A program made the position numbers and the translations under genes. Below, one piece after another: positions 15,998 to 24,584 of a stretch of DNA of 64,000 nucleotides. The DNA comes from Streptomyces albipurpureus (lineage in GTDB: Bacteria; Actinomycetota; Actinomycetes; Streptomycetales; Streptomycetaceae): positions 272,836-336,835 of the forward strand of contig NZ_JAMQAW010000008.1 of assembly GCF_023701525.1 (NCBI RefSeq), read 5' to 3'. The notes under the pieces are model-generated. The model did not search any database. It was not told where the DNA came from and saw only the letters and a program-made list of their open reading frames with translations. Numbering within the stretch: position 1 is the stretch's first letter; every line of letters starts with the position of its first letter.

Positions 15998-18796
15998 TTG
16001 ATCCGTGTCTCGCGCAGGGTGACCGCCGCTGTGGCGGTGCTCGCGCTGACGGTGGGGTTGCCAGGGTTGGCACATGCGTCGCCCGGCTCGACGCAAGCAC
16101 AGCGATCCACCGGTCTCATAGCGTCCGCACCGGGAAACCCTGATGGACAACTCCCCGCCGGCTGGCGAATATCCGGTACGGGCGCCGAGCGGCAGTTGGT
16201 CTGGACGTCGGCCAAGCCGGTGCCCGTGGGAAACGCCCGTATCGAGTTCTACGCCGGGGACCGGCTCCTCGGCCGACCGGAGCCGACAAAGGACCAGCGG
16301 GAGTTCCGACTCGGTCTGGACGGGGTGCGGATCGGGTCGGCGGACGAGCTCAAGGTACTGGCCGCCGGTCGGCGCCTCGACGCCGCCGGGGCAACCAGGA
16401 CCCCGGACGCCCGACGCTCCGCTCCGGTGAAGCCGGCGACCCCCCTCCCCGCCAACCCGGTCGACCCCGGCGTCCCGGGCAAGTACCGCACGGTCAGTGG
16501 TGAGTACGCGCTGAACTCGGTACGCCTGCCCGGCTACCCCGTGCCGGTGGAGATGCAGGCCACGGTGGTCTCACCCACCGACGCTCCGGGGCGTCGGCCC
16601 GTCGCCCTCTTTCTCCACGGCCGTCATTTCACCTGCTACGACCCCAAGGGCGAGATCACTCTCTCCTGGCCCTGCGAGACCGGTCTGAAGCCGGTGCCGA
16701 GCTATCGCGGCTATCTGCACGACCAGAAGCTCCTGGCCTCCCAGGGGTATGTGACGGTGTCCATCTCCGCCAACAGCATCAACGCGCAGGACGCGATGCT
16801 GAGCGACGCTGGTGCGCAGGCCCGTTCGTCCCTGGTGCGGCTCCACCTCGCCCGCTGGGCGGAGTGGACGCGCTCTCCGGCCAAGGCGCCGGCGGCCGTA
16901 CGCGCCGGGGCACCGGCCGATCTCTCCCGGGTGCTGCTGGTCGGCCATTCCCGTGGCGGCGAAGGCGTCAACCGGGCCGCGCTCGACAGCCGCTTCAAGC
17001 CCCCGGCCGCACAGGACGCCCATCAGGGCCCGGTGCGCTGGCGCATCCGCGGCACGGTCCTGATCGGCCCCACCATCTTCGGGCAGAACCCGGCCCCCGA
17101 TGTGCCGTCCGTGAGCATCCTGCCCGGCTGCGACGGCGATGTGTCCGACCTGCAGGGCCAGATGTATGTGGACGCCACCCGGGGCATCAGCCGCGGCAAC
17201 GCCCTCCAGAGCGCGGTCTATGTCGTCGGCGCCAACCACAACTACTTCAACACCGAGTGGACTCCGGGACAGGCCGAGGCACCGGCCGACGATGACTTCT
17301 CCACCGGAGAGACTCCCGACCCGGTGTGCACGCCGGGTGCCAAGAGCCGGCTGACCGCGACCCAGCAGCAGACCGCGGGTTCCACCTATATCGCCGCTGC
17401 GGCCGCGCTGTTCATCGGGGGCGACGACCGAGTGCGCCCGCTGTTGGACGGCTCGAATCTGCGTGCCCCATCGGCGGACCCCGCCCGGGTGCTCACCAAC
17501 GCCGTCGGTGGCAACCGTACGCCCGTGGTGGTGCCGGACACCTCCGTCTCCGTCTCCGGCGGCCGGGTGTGCTCCCAACTGGAGTCGAACCCGATCCAGG
17601 GCTGTCTGGTCGGGAACAGCGCCGGGGTTTCCCCGCACTTCGCCTACTGGCAGGTGGGCAATGAACCCGGCCGCCACGCCGTCTTGATGCGCTGGTCCAA
17701 GGCTGGCTCGGCGGTACGGGTCACTCCCGCCCGTCCGGTCTCCCTGGCGGGCGCCGAGTCACTGGCGCTACGGGTGATCGTGCCGCCCAACACCACCGGT
17801 ACCCAGTTGGACGTCACCGTGACCGACAAGTCGGGTCGGCGGGCGACTCTGGGGCGGACCACGGTCGATGGGCTGCCGGGCAGCAATCGAACCGCCTCCT
17901 ACTGGGCGCGCGAGGTGCGCGTACCGATGACCGCCGCGATCAAGGCCAAGCTGGACCTCAAGCAGGTGAAGAGCCTGGAGTTGACCCCGCGCACCAAGTC
18001 AGGAAGGGCCTGGCTGATGGATGCCTGGGGTTGGCGCCCCGGCACACCGGCGGTGCAGCCCGCGGCGTTGCCGAGGGTGGACCTCGGCGAGTTGACGGTG
18101 AAGGAGGGAAACTCCGGGGTGCGGACCTACCGCGTTCCGGTGCGGGTCGCCGGCAAGGGCAGCGGCCAGGTCAGGCTGTTCATCACCGATCAGAACACCG
18201 GCAAGGTCACCCACCGGACGGTGACGGTCAGTGCCAGCAGGCCCGCGATCAATGTGCCGATCACGGTCAAGGGCAACACCCGGTTCGGCTATGACGCCTC
18301 GTACACGGCGTTGATCAAGGCGGTTCGGGGTGTCGCGGTCGGTTCCTACTCCGGTGGAGTGGTCGTGCTGGACGATGACCCGATGCCCAAGATCAAGGTC
18401 ACACCGCTCGCCGATCGGGTCACCGAGGGGCAGCCGCTGAAGTGGCGGGTCACCCTGTCGACGCGCGCCGACGCGGAGATCGTGGCCGGGTTCGTCATCC
18501 AGCCGGTCAGCGGTGGCCCCGAACTCTCCACCACGGACGTCGATCCGCAATGGCTGGACAACAACTTCGGCGCACGGCCCACCCCGGAACGCCCAATCTC
18601 CCAGGCCGTGGAGGAGCCCTGGCTGTCGGCGGGGGTACCGCCCGGTCAGCTGACGACCGAGGTGAGCGTGCCCACCCGTACGGATGGTGTGAGCGAGCCG
18701 GAGGAGTCGCTCAGGATGCAGCTGTTCAGTTTTGACGAAGCCTGGGAGCCACTGCCTGGCTCGATCTTCACCGGAAAGGTGAAGGACAGGACGTAA
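15998..18796 (+). CDS. large secreted alpha/beta hydrolase-like protein with Calx-beta-type C-terminus
   Basis: About 932 residues from TTG 15998, which has AGGGAGG six bases upstream; ATG 15980 is a weaker alternative. A Sec signal peptide (VTAAVAVLALTVGLPGLAHA) is followed by a beta-rich region. An alpha/beta-hydrolase domain spans roughly 180-500, with an oxyanion-type ALFLHGRHF and the nucleophile elbow GHSRGGEG. The last 230 residues look like two Calx-beta-like repeats ending in acidic DDD turns (VVVLDDDPMPKIKV). It is probably an extracellular esterase or lipase-like enzyme; the substrate is unknown. It is monocistronic and ends at a strong terminator. Confidence 0.8.
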   Translation: MIRVSRRVTAAVAVLALTVGLPGLAHASPGSTQAQRSTGLIASAPGNPDGQLPAGWRISGTGAERQLVWTSAKPVPVGNARIEFYAGDRLLGRPEPTKDQREFRLGLDGVRIGSADELKVLAAGRRLDAAGATRTPDARRSAPVKPATPLPANPVDPGVPGKYRTVSGEYALNSVRLPGYPVPVEMQATVVSPTDAPGRRPVALFLHGRHFTCYDPKGEITLSWPCETGLKPVPSYRGYLHDQKLLASQGYVTVSISANSINAQDAMLSDAGAQARSSLVRLHLARWAEWTRSPAKAPAAVRAGAPADLSRVLLVGHSRGGEGVNRAALDSRFKPPAAQDAHQGPVRWRIRGTVLIGPTIFGQNPAPDVPSVSILPGCDGDVSDLQGQMYVDATRGISRGNALQSAVYVVGANHNYFNTEWTPGQAEAPADDDFSTGETPDPVCTPGAKSRLTATQQQTAGSTYIAAAAALFIGGDDRVRPLLDGSNLRAPSADPARVLTNAVGGNRTPVVVPDTSVSVSGGRVCSQLESNPIQGCLVGNSAGVSPHFAYWQVGNEPGRHAVLMRWSKAGSAVRVTPARPVSLAGAESLALRVIVPPNTTGTQLDVTVTDKSGRRATLGRTTVDGLPGSNRTASYWAREVRVPMTAAIKAKLDLKQVKSLELTPRTKSGRAWLMDAWGWRPGTPAVQPAALPRVDLGELTVKEGNSGVRTYRVPVRVAGKGSGQVRLFITDQNTGKVTHRTVTVSASRPAINVPITVKGNTRFGYDASYTALIKAVRGVAVGSYSGGVVVLDDDPMPKIKVTPLADRVTEGQPLKWRVTLSTRADAEIVAGFVIQPVSGGPELSTTDVDPQWLDNNFGARPTPERPISQAVEEPWLSAGVPPGQLTTEVSVPTRTDGVSEPEESLRMQLFSFDEAWEPLPGSIFTGKVKDRT

Positions 18797-18825
18797 CACC
18801 CGACCTCAACGCAGCATGGCTCTCC

Positions 18826-18860
18826 GTGCCCCGGGACCGCGACGCAGGGTCCCGGGGCAC
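18826..18860. terminator. bidirectional terminator
   Basis: A perfect 13-base-pair inverted repeat (18826-18838 with 18848-18860, loop of nine) lies between the convergent hydrolase and HAD genes. Confidence 0.75.
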
Positions 18861-18950
18861 CGTGCTGTGCGCCGGTCGGCCGCTGGGCGGGGGTGCCGCT
18901 CTCCGCGCCGCGGTGACCGGTGCTCAGTCCCTTTCGGCCCTGAGCGCCGG

Positions 18951-19610
18951 TCAGCCGCGCTGGCGGATGTCGATCCGGCCGTTGTGGAACGTCACCTCAA
19001 GCTCCCGCAGATCGGTCACCTGGAGGTCGGTGTTCAGCGCCTTGGCGCGCTCACCCACGCCGACCACGCGCATCCCCGCCGCCCGGGCGGCGAGTATCCC
19101 CGCCTCCGAGTCCTCGAACACCACACACTCCGCCGCGGTGAAACCCAACTCCGCCGCACCCTTCAAGAAGCCCTCCGGGTCCGGCTTGCTCGCGCTCACA
19201 TCCTCGGCCGTGACCCGGGTGCGCGGCATCGGCAGCCCGGCCGCGGCCATCCGCGCCTGCGCGAGGGGCCGATCAGCCGAGGTCACCAGGGCATGGGGTG
19301 CCTCCGCGAGCGCCGCCATGAACGCCTCCGCGCCCGGCACCGGGACGACCCCGTCCATATCGGCCGTCTCATGCTCCAGCATCACCGCGTTCTCGGCGTG
19401 GTTCTGCTCCATGGGGCGGTCCGGTAGCAGTGCGGCCATCGTGGCGTAGCCCTGCCGGCCGTGGACGACCTTGAGGGTCTGATCGGGGTCGAGCCCCTGC
19501 TCCTTCGCCCACCGCCGCCAGTAGCGCTCCACCACCACATCCGAGTTCACCAGGGTGCCGTCCATGTCGAGGAGGAGGGCTCGGGCGGTCAGGGTGGTAC
19601 GTGCCGGCAT
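18951..19610 (-). CDS. HAD-superfamily sugar-phosphatase-like hydrolase
   Basis: 219 residues from the ATG at 19610. All HAD motifs are present: motif [10 protein letters not shown] with Asp15 and Asp17, motif II ALVTSAD, motif III Lys in [10 protein letters not shown], and motif [19 protein letters not shown]. The cap domain is the small alpha-helical type of phosphoglycolate or glycerol-3-phosphatases. Cytoplasmic dephosphorylation of a small phosphosugar or polyol is likely. It diverges from the MFS-MarR gene across 210 bases. Confidence 0.9.
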   Translation of the reverse strand: MPARTTLTARALLLDMDGTLVNSDVVVERYWRRWAKEQGLDPDQTLKVVHGRQGYATMAALLPDRPMEQNHAENAVMLEHETADMDGVVPVPGAEAFMAALAEAPHALVTSADRPLAQARMAAAGLPMPRTRVTAEDVSASKPDPEGFLKGAAELGFTAAECVVFEDSEAGILAARAAGMRVVGVGERAKALNTDLQVTDLRELEVTFHNGRIDIRQRG

Positions 19611-19703
19611 CGGCGTACTCCGTACTCCGTAGCGATGGTGCGGAAAGGTGCGGCAAGCGACAAGCAGCCCCGTCCGCCGGTCAGGGAGTTCGGACGGAGC
19701 CAC

Positions 19704-19724
19704 TTTGTTTATGTATGGTACAAA
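19704..19724. promoter_or_regulatory. possible promoter/operator between HAD and MFS genes
   Basis: An A/T-rich island in GC-rich DNA carrying the half-sites TTTGT (19704-19708) and ACAAA (19720-19724) 11 bases apart, with a TATGGT -10-like hexamer inside. It could be the operator of the MarR domain fused to the transporter. Confidence 0.3.
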
Positions 19725-19820
19725 ATCGCTTCGGTGCCCGCCACCCCCGGCCCAACCCCGCAGGCCAGATGCGCCCGCACCCACCACGATGGGAAGGACG
19801 CGGACCCTGAGGAGAACGGC

Positions 19821-21872
19821 ATGGCTCAGGAAGTGAGCACCACACCCAAGAGTCCGGCCCCCGGCGAGGGCCAGAACCGCCGACAGGTCCTGGTCGCCAT
19901 CGGTGCGCTGCTGCTCGGTCTGCTGCTCGCCGCACTCGACCAGACCATCGTCTCCACCGCGCTCCCCACCATCGTCAGCGAACTCGGCGGCCTCGACCAT
20001 CTCTCCTGGGTCGTCACCGCCTATCTGCTCGCCTCCACCGCCGCCACCCCCCTCTGGGGCAAGCTCGGCGACCAGTACGGGCGCAAGAAGCTCTTCCAAG
20101 CCGCGATCGTCATCTTCCTCATCGGCTCCGCGCTCTGCGGCGTCGCCCAGAGCATGCCCCAGCTCATCGCCTTCCGAGGCCTCCAGGGCCTCGGTGGCGG
20201 CGGTCTGATCGTGCTGTCGATGGCGATCGTGGGCGATATCGTCTCGCCGCGCGAACGCGGCAAGTACCAAGGACTCTTCGGCGCGGTCTTCGGCGCCACC
20301 AGCGTCCTTGGCCCACTGCTCGGCGGCTTCTTCACCGAGCACCTCAGCTGGCGCTGGGTCTTCTACATCAATCTGCCCATCGGCGTTGTCGCGCTCTGTG
20401 TGATCGCCACGGTCCTCCACATCCCGGTCCGGCGCACCCGTCACACGATCGACTACCTCGGCACCTTCCTCATCGCGTCCGTCGCCACCTGCCTCGTCCT
20501 CGTCGCCTCACTCGGTGGCACCACCTGGGCCTGGGCATCGACCCAGATCATCGCCCTCGCCGTGCTCGGAGCGGTGCTGCTCGTGGTCTTCGTCCTGGTC
20601 GAGCGACGGGCCGCCGAACCCGTACTGCCACTGAAGCTCTTCCACATCCGCACCTTCAGCCTGGTCGCGCTGATCAGCTTTGTGGTCGGCTTCGCCATGT
20701 TCGGCACGATGACCTATCTGCCGACGTTCCTCCAGATCGTGCAGGGCGTCACCCCCACGATGTCCGGCGTCCATATGCTGCCCATGGTCCTGGGACTGCT
20801 GATCGCCTCCACCGCGTCCGGGCAGATCGTCAGCCGCACCGGACGCTGGAAGGTCTTCCCCATCGCCGGCACGGGCATCACCGCGATCGGGCTGCTGCTG
20901 CTCCACCGGCTCACCGAGTTCAGCTCCACCTGGGAGATGAGCGCGTACTTCTTCGTCTTCGGCACCGGACTCGGCCTGGTCATGCAGGTACTGGTCCTGG
21001 TGGTGCAGAACGCGGTCCCCTACGAGGACCTCGGCGTGGCCACCTCCGGCGCCACCTTCTTCCGCTCCATCGGAGCCTCCTTCGGCGTCGCCATCTTCGG
21101 CACGATCTTCACCAGCAGCCTGGAACGCAATCTCACCGCCGCCCTGCGCGGCCAGAGCGTCCCACCGGGCGCCCGGGTCTCAGAGCTGGCCGCCGACCCC
21201 AGGACCATCGGCGACCTGCCCGCCGGACTCCGCCCATCGGCGCTGCACGCCTTCGCCGAATCCATCACGGACGTGTTCCTGTACGCGGTCCCCGTGGTCC
21301 TCGTCGCCTTCATCACCGCCTGGTTCCTCAAGGAGGACCGACTCCGCGGCTCGGTCACCGCCCCCGAACCCAGCCAGACCCTCGCCTCCAACCCCGTACA
21401 GCGCTCCTCCCACGACGAGGTCGCCCGAGCGCTCTCCGTGCTCGGCTCACGGGAGGGCAGACGCCATGTGTACGAGAAGATCACCGAACGGGCGGGCTAT
21501 GACCTGCTGCCCGCGGCCAGTTGGCTCCTGCTGCGCATCCGCCGCCACGGGACCGTCGAACCCGGGCTGCTCGCCGACACCACCCCCGTACCGCTGACGG
21601 CGATCACCGATGCCTCCCGCCAGTTGGAGGAACGCGAACTCGCCCAGCGCGAAGGGGTCCAGCTGATGCTCACGGAGAAGGGCCTGGAGATGGCCGTCGG
21701 GCTGGCGAAGGCCCGTGAGGAGTCCTTGGCGGAGCTGCTGGGGGACTGGTGGGGGCCCGAGCGGCCAACGGATCTGGTGCAACTGGTCGAGGAGCTGAAC
21801 GCCGAGCTCTGCGGCTCCGACGAAGAACGGCCCGACGGCGCAGGCCCCAAGCGCGACCATCGAGCGCCCTAG
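19821..21872 (+). CDS. MFS multidrug exporter (DHA2/14-TM) fused to a MarR-like domain
   Basis: 683 residues from the ATG at 19821 (GAGGAGA upstream). Residues about 20-525 are a 14-helix drug:H+ antiporter: [20 protein letters not shown] in helix 1, [12 protein letters not shown] as the loop 2/3 motif A, and [10 protein letters not shown] as motif C. The last 150 residues are cytoplasmic and form a winged-helix domain ([24 protein letters not shown], then [24 protein letters not shown]), resembling MarR. This single-chain transporter-regulator is longer than the usual 450-500 residue family members. Export of antibiotics or toxic compounds is expected. Confidence 0.9.
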   Translation: MAQEVSTTPKSPAPGEGQNRRQVLVAIGALLLGLLLAALDQTIVSTALPTIVSELGGLDHLSWVVTAYLLASTAATPLWGKLGDQYGRKKLFQAAIVIFLIGSALCGVAQSMPQLIAFRGLQGLGGGGLIVLSMAIVGDIVSPRERGKYQGLFGAVFGATSVLGPLLGGFFTEHLSWRWVFYINLPIGVVALCVIATVLHIPVRRTRHTIDYLGTFLIASVATCLVLVASLGGTTWAWASTQIIALAVLGAVLLVVFVLVERRAAEPVLPLKLFHIRTFSLVALISFVVGFAMFGTMTYLPTFLQIVQGVTPTMSGVHMLPMVLGLLIASTASGQIVSRTGRWKVFPIAGTGITAIGLLLLHRLTEFSSTWEMSAYFFVFGTGLGLVMQVLVLVVQNAVPYEDLGVATSGATFFRSIGASFGVAIFGTIFTSSLERNLTAALRGQSVPPGARVSELAADPRTIGDLPAGLRPSALHAFAESITDVFLYAVPVVLVAFITAWFLKEDRLRGSVTAPEPSQTLASNPVQRSSHDEVARALSVLGSREGRRHVYEKITERAGYDLLPAASWLLLRIRRHGTVEPGLLADTTPVPLTAITDASRQLEERELAQREGVQLMLTEKGLEMAVGLAKAREESLAELLGDWWGPERPTDLVQLVEELNAELCGSDEERPDGAGPKRDHRAP

Positions 21873-22056
21873 CACCCCGCCCTTCGCGGCCGATGACGGC
21901 CCGTTTCAGACCGGTCGTGGAGTCTTGTCCGGGCGGTCGCGGCTGGTGGCGGGCTTGCTCCCGTGCGCGGACCGCCGGGCCCGACCGCTCACCGTGGAAC
22001 CCTGCGCGGACGGAAAACTCCTACCGTGGTGACGGGAAAGAGCGGAGACTCGTCCC

Positions 22057-22674
22057 ATGGCTGACATGGGGTTGTTCCGGGAAGCGGTCACCGCATGGGC
22101 GGCCGGTGGCCCGGGCGACCCCGCGCGCGAGCTGGCGGCCCGGCTGCCGGTTCGGACGGTCGTCCTGCTCGAAGGGCCGAGCGACGCCGCAGCGGTCAGC
22201 GCGCTGGCCACGAGCCGCGGCCGGGACCTGGCGGCTGAGGGAGTCTGCGTCCTGTCGATGGGCGGTGCGATGAGCGTCGGGCGCTTCGCCCGCCTTCTCG
22301 GGCCCTCCGGCCTGGGGCTCCGCCTCACGGGACTGTGCGACGAACGGGAGCGCGGCTACTACGACCGCGCCTTGGCGGATGCCAGCGCGGCCCAGCAGGC
22401 CTTCTTCGTCTGCGCGGCGGATCTGGAGGACGAGCTCATCCGCGCGCTGGGTGTGTCCCGGGTCGAGGAGCTCATCCGGGCGGAGGGCGAGCAGCGCGCT
22501 CTCGGTACCTTTCTGAGCCAGCCCGCTCAGCGGGGCCGCCCTCCACAGCAGCGGTTGCGGCGTTTCTTCGGCACCAAGAAGGGCCGCAAGATCCACTACG
22601 GCCGCATCCTCGTCGAGGCCCTCGACCCCGACCACACGCCCGCCCCACTCGATGACCTGTTCGCCAGCCTCTGA
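22057..22674 (+). CDS. stand-alone TOPRIM domain protein (OLD-nuclease-like)
   Basis: 205 residues. The TOPRIM pattern is visible: VVLLEGPSDAAAVSAL supplies the conserved Glu, GLCDERERGYY an Asp, and CAADLEDELIRAL the Asp-x-Glu pair. This is the TOPRIM of OLD-family nucleases, but the ABC-type ATPase that normally precedes it is absent, and no ATPase gene is adjacent. The basic C-terminus (FFGTKKGRKIHYGR) may bind nucleic acid. A nuclease or nucleotidyl-transfer role is possible. It is monocistronic, convergent to the GNAT gene. Confidence 0.75.
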   Translation: MADMGLFREAVTAWAAGGPGDPARELAARLPVRTVVLLEGPSDAAAVSALATSRGRDLAAEGVCVLSMGGAMSVGRFARLLGPSGLGLRLTGLCDERERGYYDRALADASAAQQAFFVCAADLEDELIRALGVSRVEELIRAEGEQRALGTFLSQPAQRGRPPQQRLRRFFGTKKGRKIHYGRILVEALDPDHTPAPLDDLFASL

Positions 22675-22698
22675 CCCCTGGTCGATGCCATCTCCCGG

Positions 22699-23178
22699 TC
22701 AGAGAGTCTTGCCGTACCAAACATCCATATACGGGCCAGTGCAGTACGCGGGGATCTCCCGATAGCCGTGTCGGAGATACAACCGGCGGGCCTCGATCAG
22801 ATCGAGCCGGGTGTTCAGCACCATCTCCTTCGCACCCAGCGCCCGAGCCTCCTCCTCCAGCGCCGCCATCATGAGCGCCGCACCCTGCCCGCCCCGGAAC
22901 GCGGGCCGCAGATAGACCCGCGTCACCTCGGCCCGCTCGGAGTCGAGCATCAGCACCCCACCGCAGGCCGCCGCCGTCCCACCGAACCGCCCGATGAGGA
23001 ACTGACCGGTGGGCGGAGTCAGCAGCTCCACCCCATCCCCGGAGAGCCCCTCCGCTATCTCCGCAGAGGTCGCGGGCCGCTTCCAATAGCGACTCGCGAC
23101 CTCGGCGTAGTAGTCATGGCGCAGACTGCCCGCTGCGGGCGAGTCATACGCTTCGGGGGCGAGGGTCCAGGACGTCAT
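22699..23178 (-). CDS. GNAT family N-acetyltransferase
   Basis: 159 residues with the acetyl-CoA-binding motif A at about 94-106 (RPAFRGGQGAALMM, the Q/R-x-x-G-x-A type), preceded by a strand carrying VTRVYLRP and followed by LIEARRLYLRHGYREI, the usual C-terminal motif B region. It acetylates an unknown amine. The ATG at 23178 starts just past a short AT-rich stretch that probably holds the promoter. Confidence 0.88.
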   Translation of the reverse strand: MTSWTLAPEAYDSPAAGSLRHDYYAEVASRYWKRPATSAEIAEGLSGDGVELLTPPTGQFLIGRFGGTAAACGGVLMLDSERAEVTRVYLRPAFRGGQGAALMMAALEEEARALGAKEMVLNTRLDLIEARRLYLRHGYREIPAYCTGPYMDVWYGKTL

Positions 23179-23379
23179 GGACCCTCTTTACCTGGGGGTA
23201 AGGGGAGCTGGCCAGCGAATTTAGGCCCGCACACGGGACGGGTTGCAGGCATCGCCCACGGCTTCGGTATCGCCCGCATCGGCCTGACCGTCACGGCGGT
23301 GGCCGTCGCGGCGATCCGGCACGAGGGTCCGCTGCCGCCGGGTCTCGGCCGGGCCCACCCCGGTACCGCACTTCTCGGG

Positions 23380-23847
23380 TTATCCCCGGCCGTGCGACTC
23401 TCTGGCGGGGCTGCCTCCATCTGTCTCTGTTTGCGGCACACTCAGCGCTGGCGGTGTCGCCGCGGGGACGTCCTTCATCCGCAGGCCCGGGATCAGCACC
23501 GCTGCCACTGCCAGGTGCATCAGGGCCAGCGCGGCCCGGGTGCCGCCGTCCATGCCGTCGCCGGCCAACGGCAGGAAGGACAGGGCCAGTACGGCGAAGG
23601 CCACCCCGGCCCAGACGGCACGGGCACGCCGTAACCCGAACCGCTCCAGAGCGGCCAGCAGCCCCCAGCCGGCGAGGGCCGCCAGCAGCGCGGCCAACAC
23701 CACCGCCACCGCGCCGATGTCGAGCTTCTCCTCTCCGTTGCTGATCCGCAGCCGGTGCCCCAGCACCGGGTCCGCGACCAGCCACACCAGTACGGGCGCC
23801 AGGACCGCGAGGCCCGCAACCGCCAGGCGGCTTCTGCGCGCGCTCAC
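23380..23847 (-). CDS. four-helix membrane protein (DUF6069-like)
   Basis: 155 residues with four hydrophobic helices (LAVAGLAVLAPVLVWLVA; AVAVVLAALLAALAGWGLLAAL; AVWAGVAFAVLALSFLPLAG; ALALMHLAVAAVLIPGLRM) and a short polar tail. The arrangement and the LIPGLR motif at the end of helix four fit the DUF6069 family. It overlaps the TetR gene by four bases (ATGA at 23844-23847), so it is the likely regulated partner of that repressor. Confidence 0.75.
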   Translation of the reverse strand: MSARRSRLAVAGLAVLAPVLVWLVADPVLGHRLRISNGEEKLDIGAVAVVLAALLAALAGWGLLAALERFGLRRARAVWAGVAFAVLALSFLPLAGDGMDGGTRAALALMHLAVAAVLIPGLRMKDVPAATPPALSVPQTETDGGSPARESHGRG

Positions 23848-24464
23848 TTGGCACCTCCCGCGAGGGCGCCGTGCAAGAAGAGCTCCACCAGCTCCTGTGT
23901 GGTCAGCTCCGGCTCGTCCTCCAAATGCGGCTGGGTGAAGAGCAGTCCGAAAAAGAGGGCCGCGATCTGCTCCGGCGGCCTGCGCAGCGCGGCCTTGTCC
24001 GGCTCCAAGAGATCCGCGAGAGCCGTACGGATGCGGGTCGTCGACTCCTCACGGCCCGCACCGCGCACCGTGCCGGGATGCCTGCCACCGCGGTGACCGG
24101 ATGCGTGCAGCGAGCCGGCGATCGCGCCCATCCGGTCCAGGTACGCCTGTAGCCCCTCGGCCGCCTCCGCGAGCCGGTCGGGCAGCGGCTGGGACAGATC
24201 GATCGCACCGAGTTCGCGGATCGCGTGCTCGGGCGAGAGCGCCTCCGCCAGGCAGGCTTGCAGCAACTCGTCCTTATCGGCGAAGACCCGGAAGATCGTG
24301 CCCTCACCGATGCCCGCGGCGCGGGCGACCTTCGCGGTGGTCACCGCGGCCCCGTACTCGGCGATCAGCGGGATCGCGGTCTGGATGATCATCGCGCGCC
24401 GCTGCTCCGGCGACATACCGGGGGCGCGGCGGCGGGCGGTCTGGTTCTCCTTGGGTGCTGTCAT
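23844..24464 (-). CDS. TetR family transcriptional regulator
   Basis: 206 residues. The N-terminal HTH (residues about 18-65) reads AMIIQTAIPLIAEYGAAVTT, then AKVARAAGIGEGTIFRVFAD, then KDELLQACL, a standard TetR domain. The C-terminal ligand domain is all-helical. It is the first gene of a two-gene operon with the membrane protein. Two palindromic operators lie 16 to 54 bases upstream of the start, so it is almost certainly autoregulated. Confidence 0.93.
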   Translation of the reverse strand: MTAPKENQTARRRAPGMSPEQRRAMIIQTAIPLIAEYGAAVTTAKVARAAGIGEGTIFRVFADKDELLQACLAEALSPEHAIRELGAIDLSQPLPDRLAEAAEGLQAYLDRMGAIAGSLHASGHRGGRHPGTVRGAGREESTTRIRTALADLLEPDKAALRRPPEQIAALFFGLLFTQPHLEDEPELTTQELVELFLHGALAGGAK

Positions 24465-24479
24465 GACCGCAAGAGTACG

Positions 24480-24518
24480 GAGTGAGTCCTCACTCCGTCA
24501 ATGAGTGAGGACTCACTC
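24480..24518. promoter_or_regulatory. tandem TetR operators
   Basis: Two 16-base palindromes, GAGTGAGTCCTCACTC at 24480-24495 and GAGTGAGGACTCACTC at 24503-24518, are separated by seven bases. The second is the reverse complement of the first. The GAGTGAG half-site is typical for TetR proteins that repress their own operon. Confidence 0.85.
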
Positions 24519-24584
24519 TGCTCGCTCTTCCGTACTCGCCTGCTTGCCGATGGCGGCCCATCATGATCCGCAACTACGGCTGGG

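Noticed and set aside
16571..17677. Minus-strand open frame of 368 codons inside the secreted hydrolase gene
   Set aside because: Antisense shadow. The plus strand has a signal peptide and catalytic elbow.
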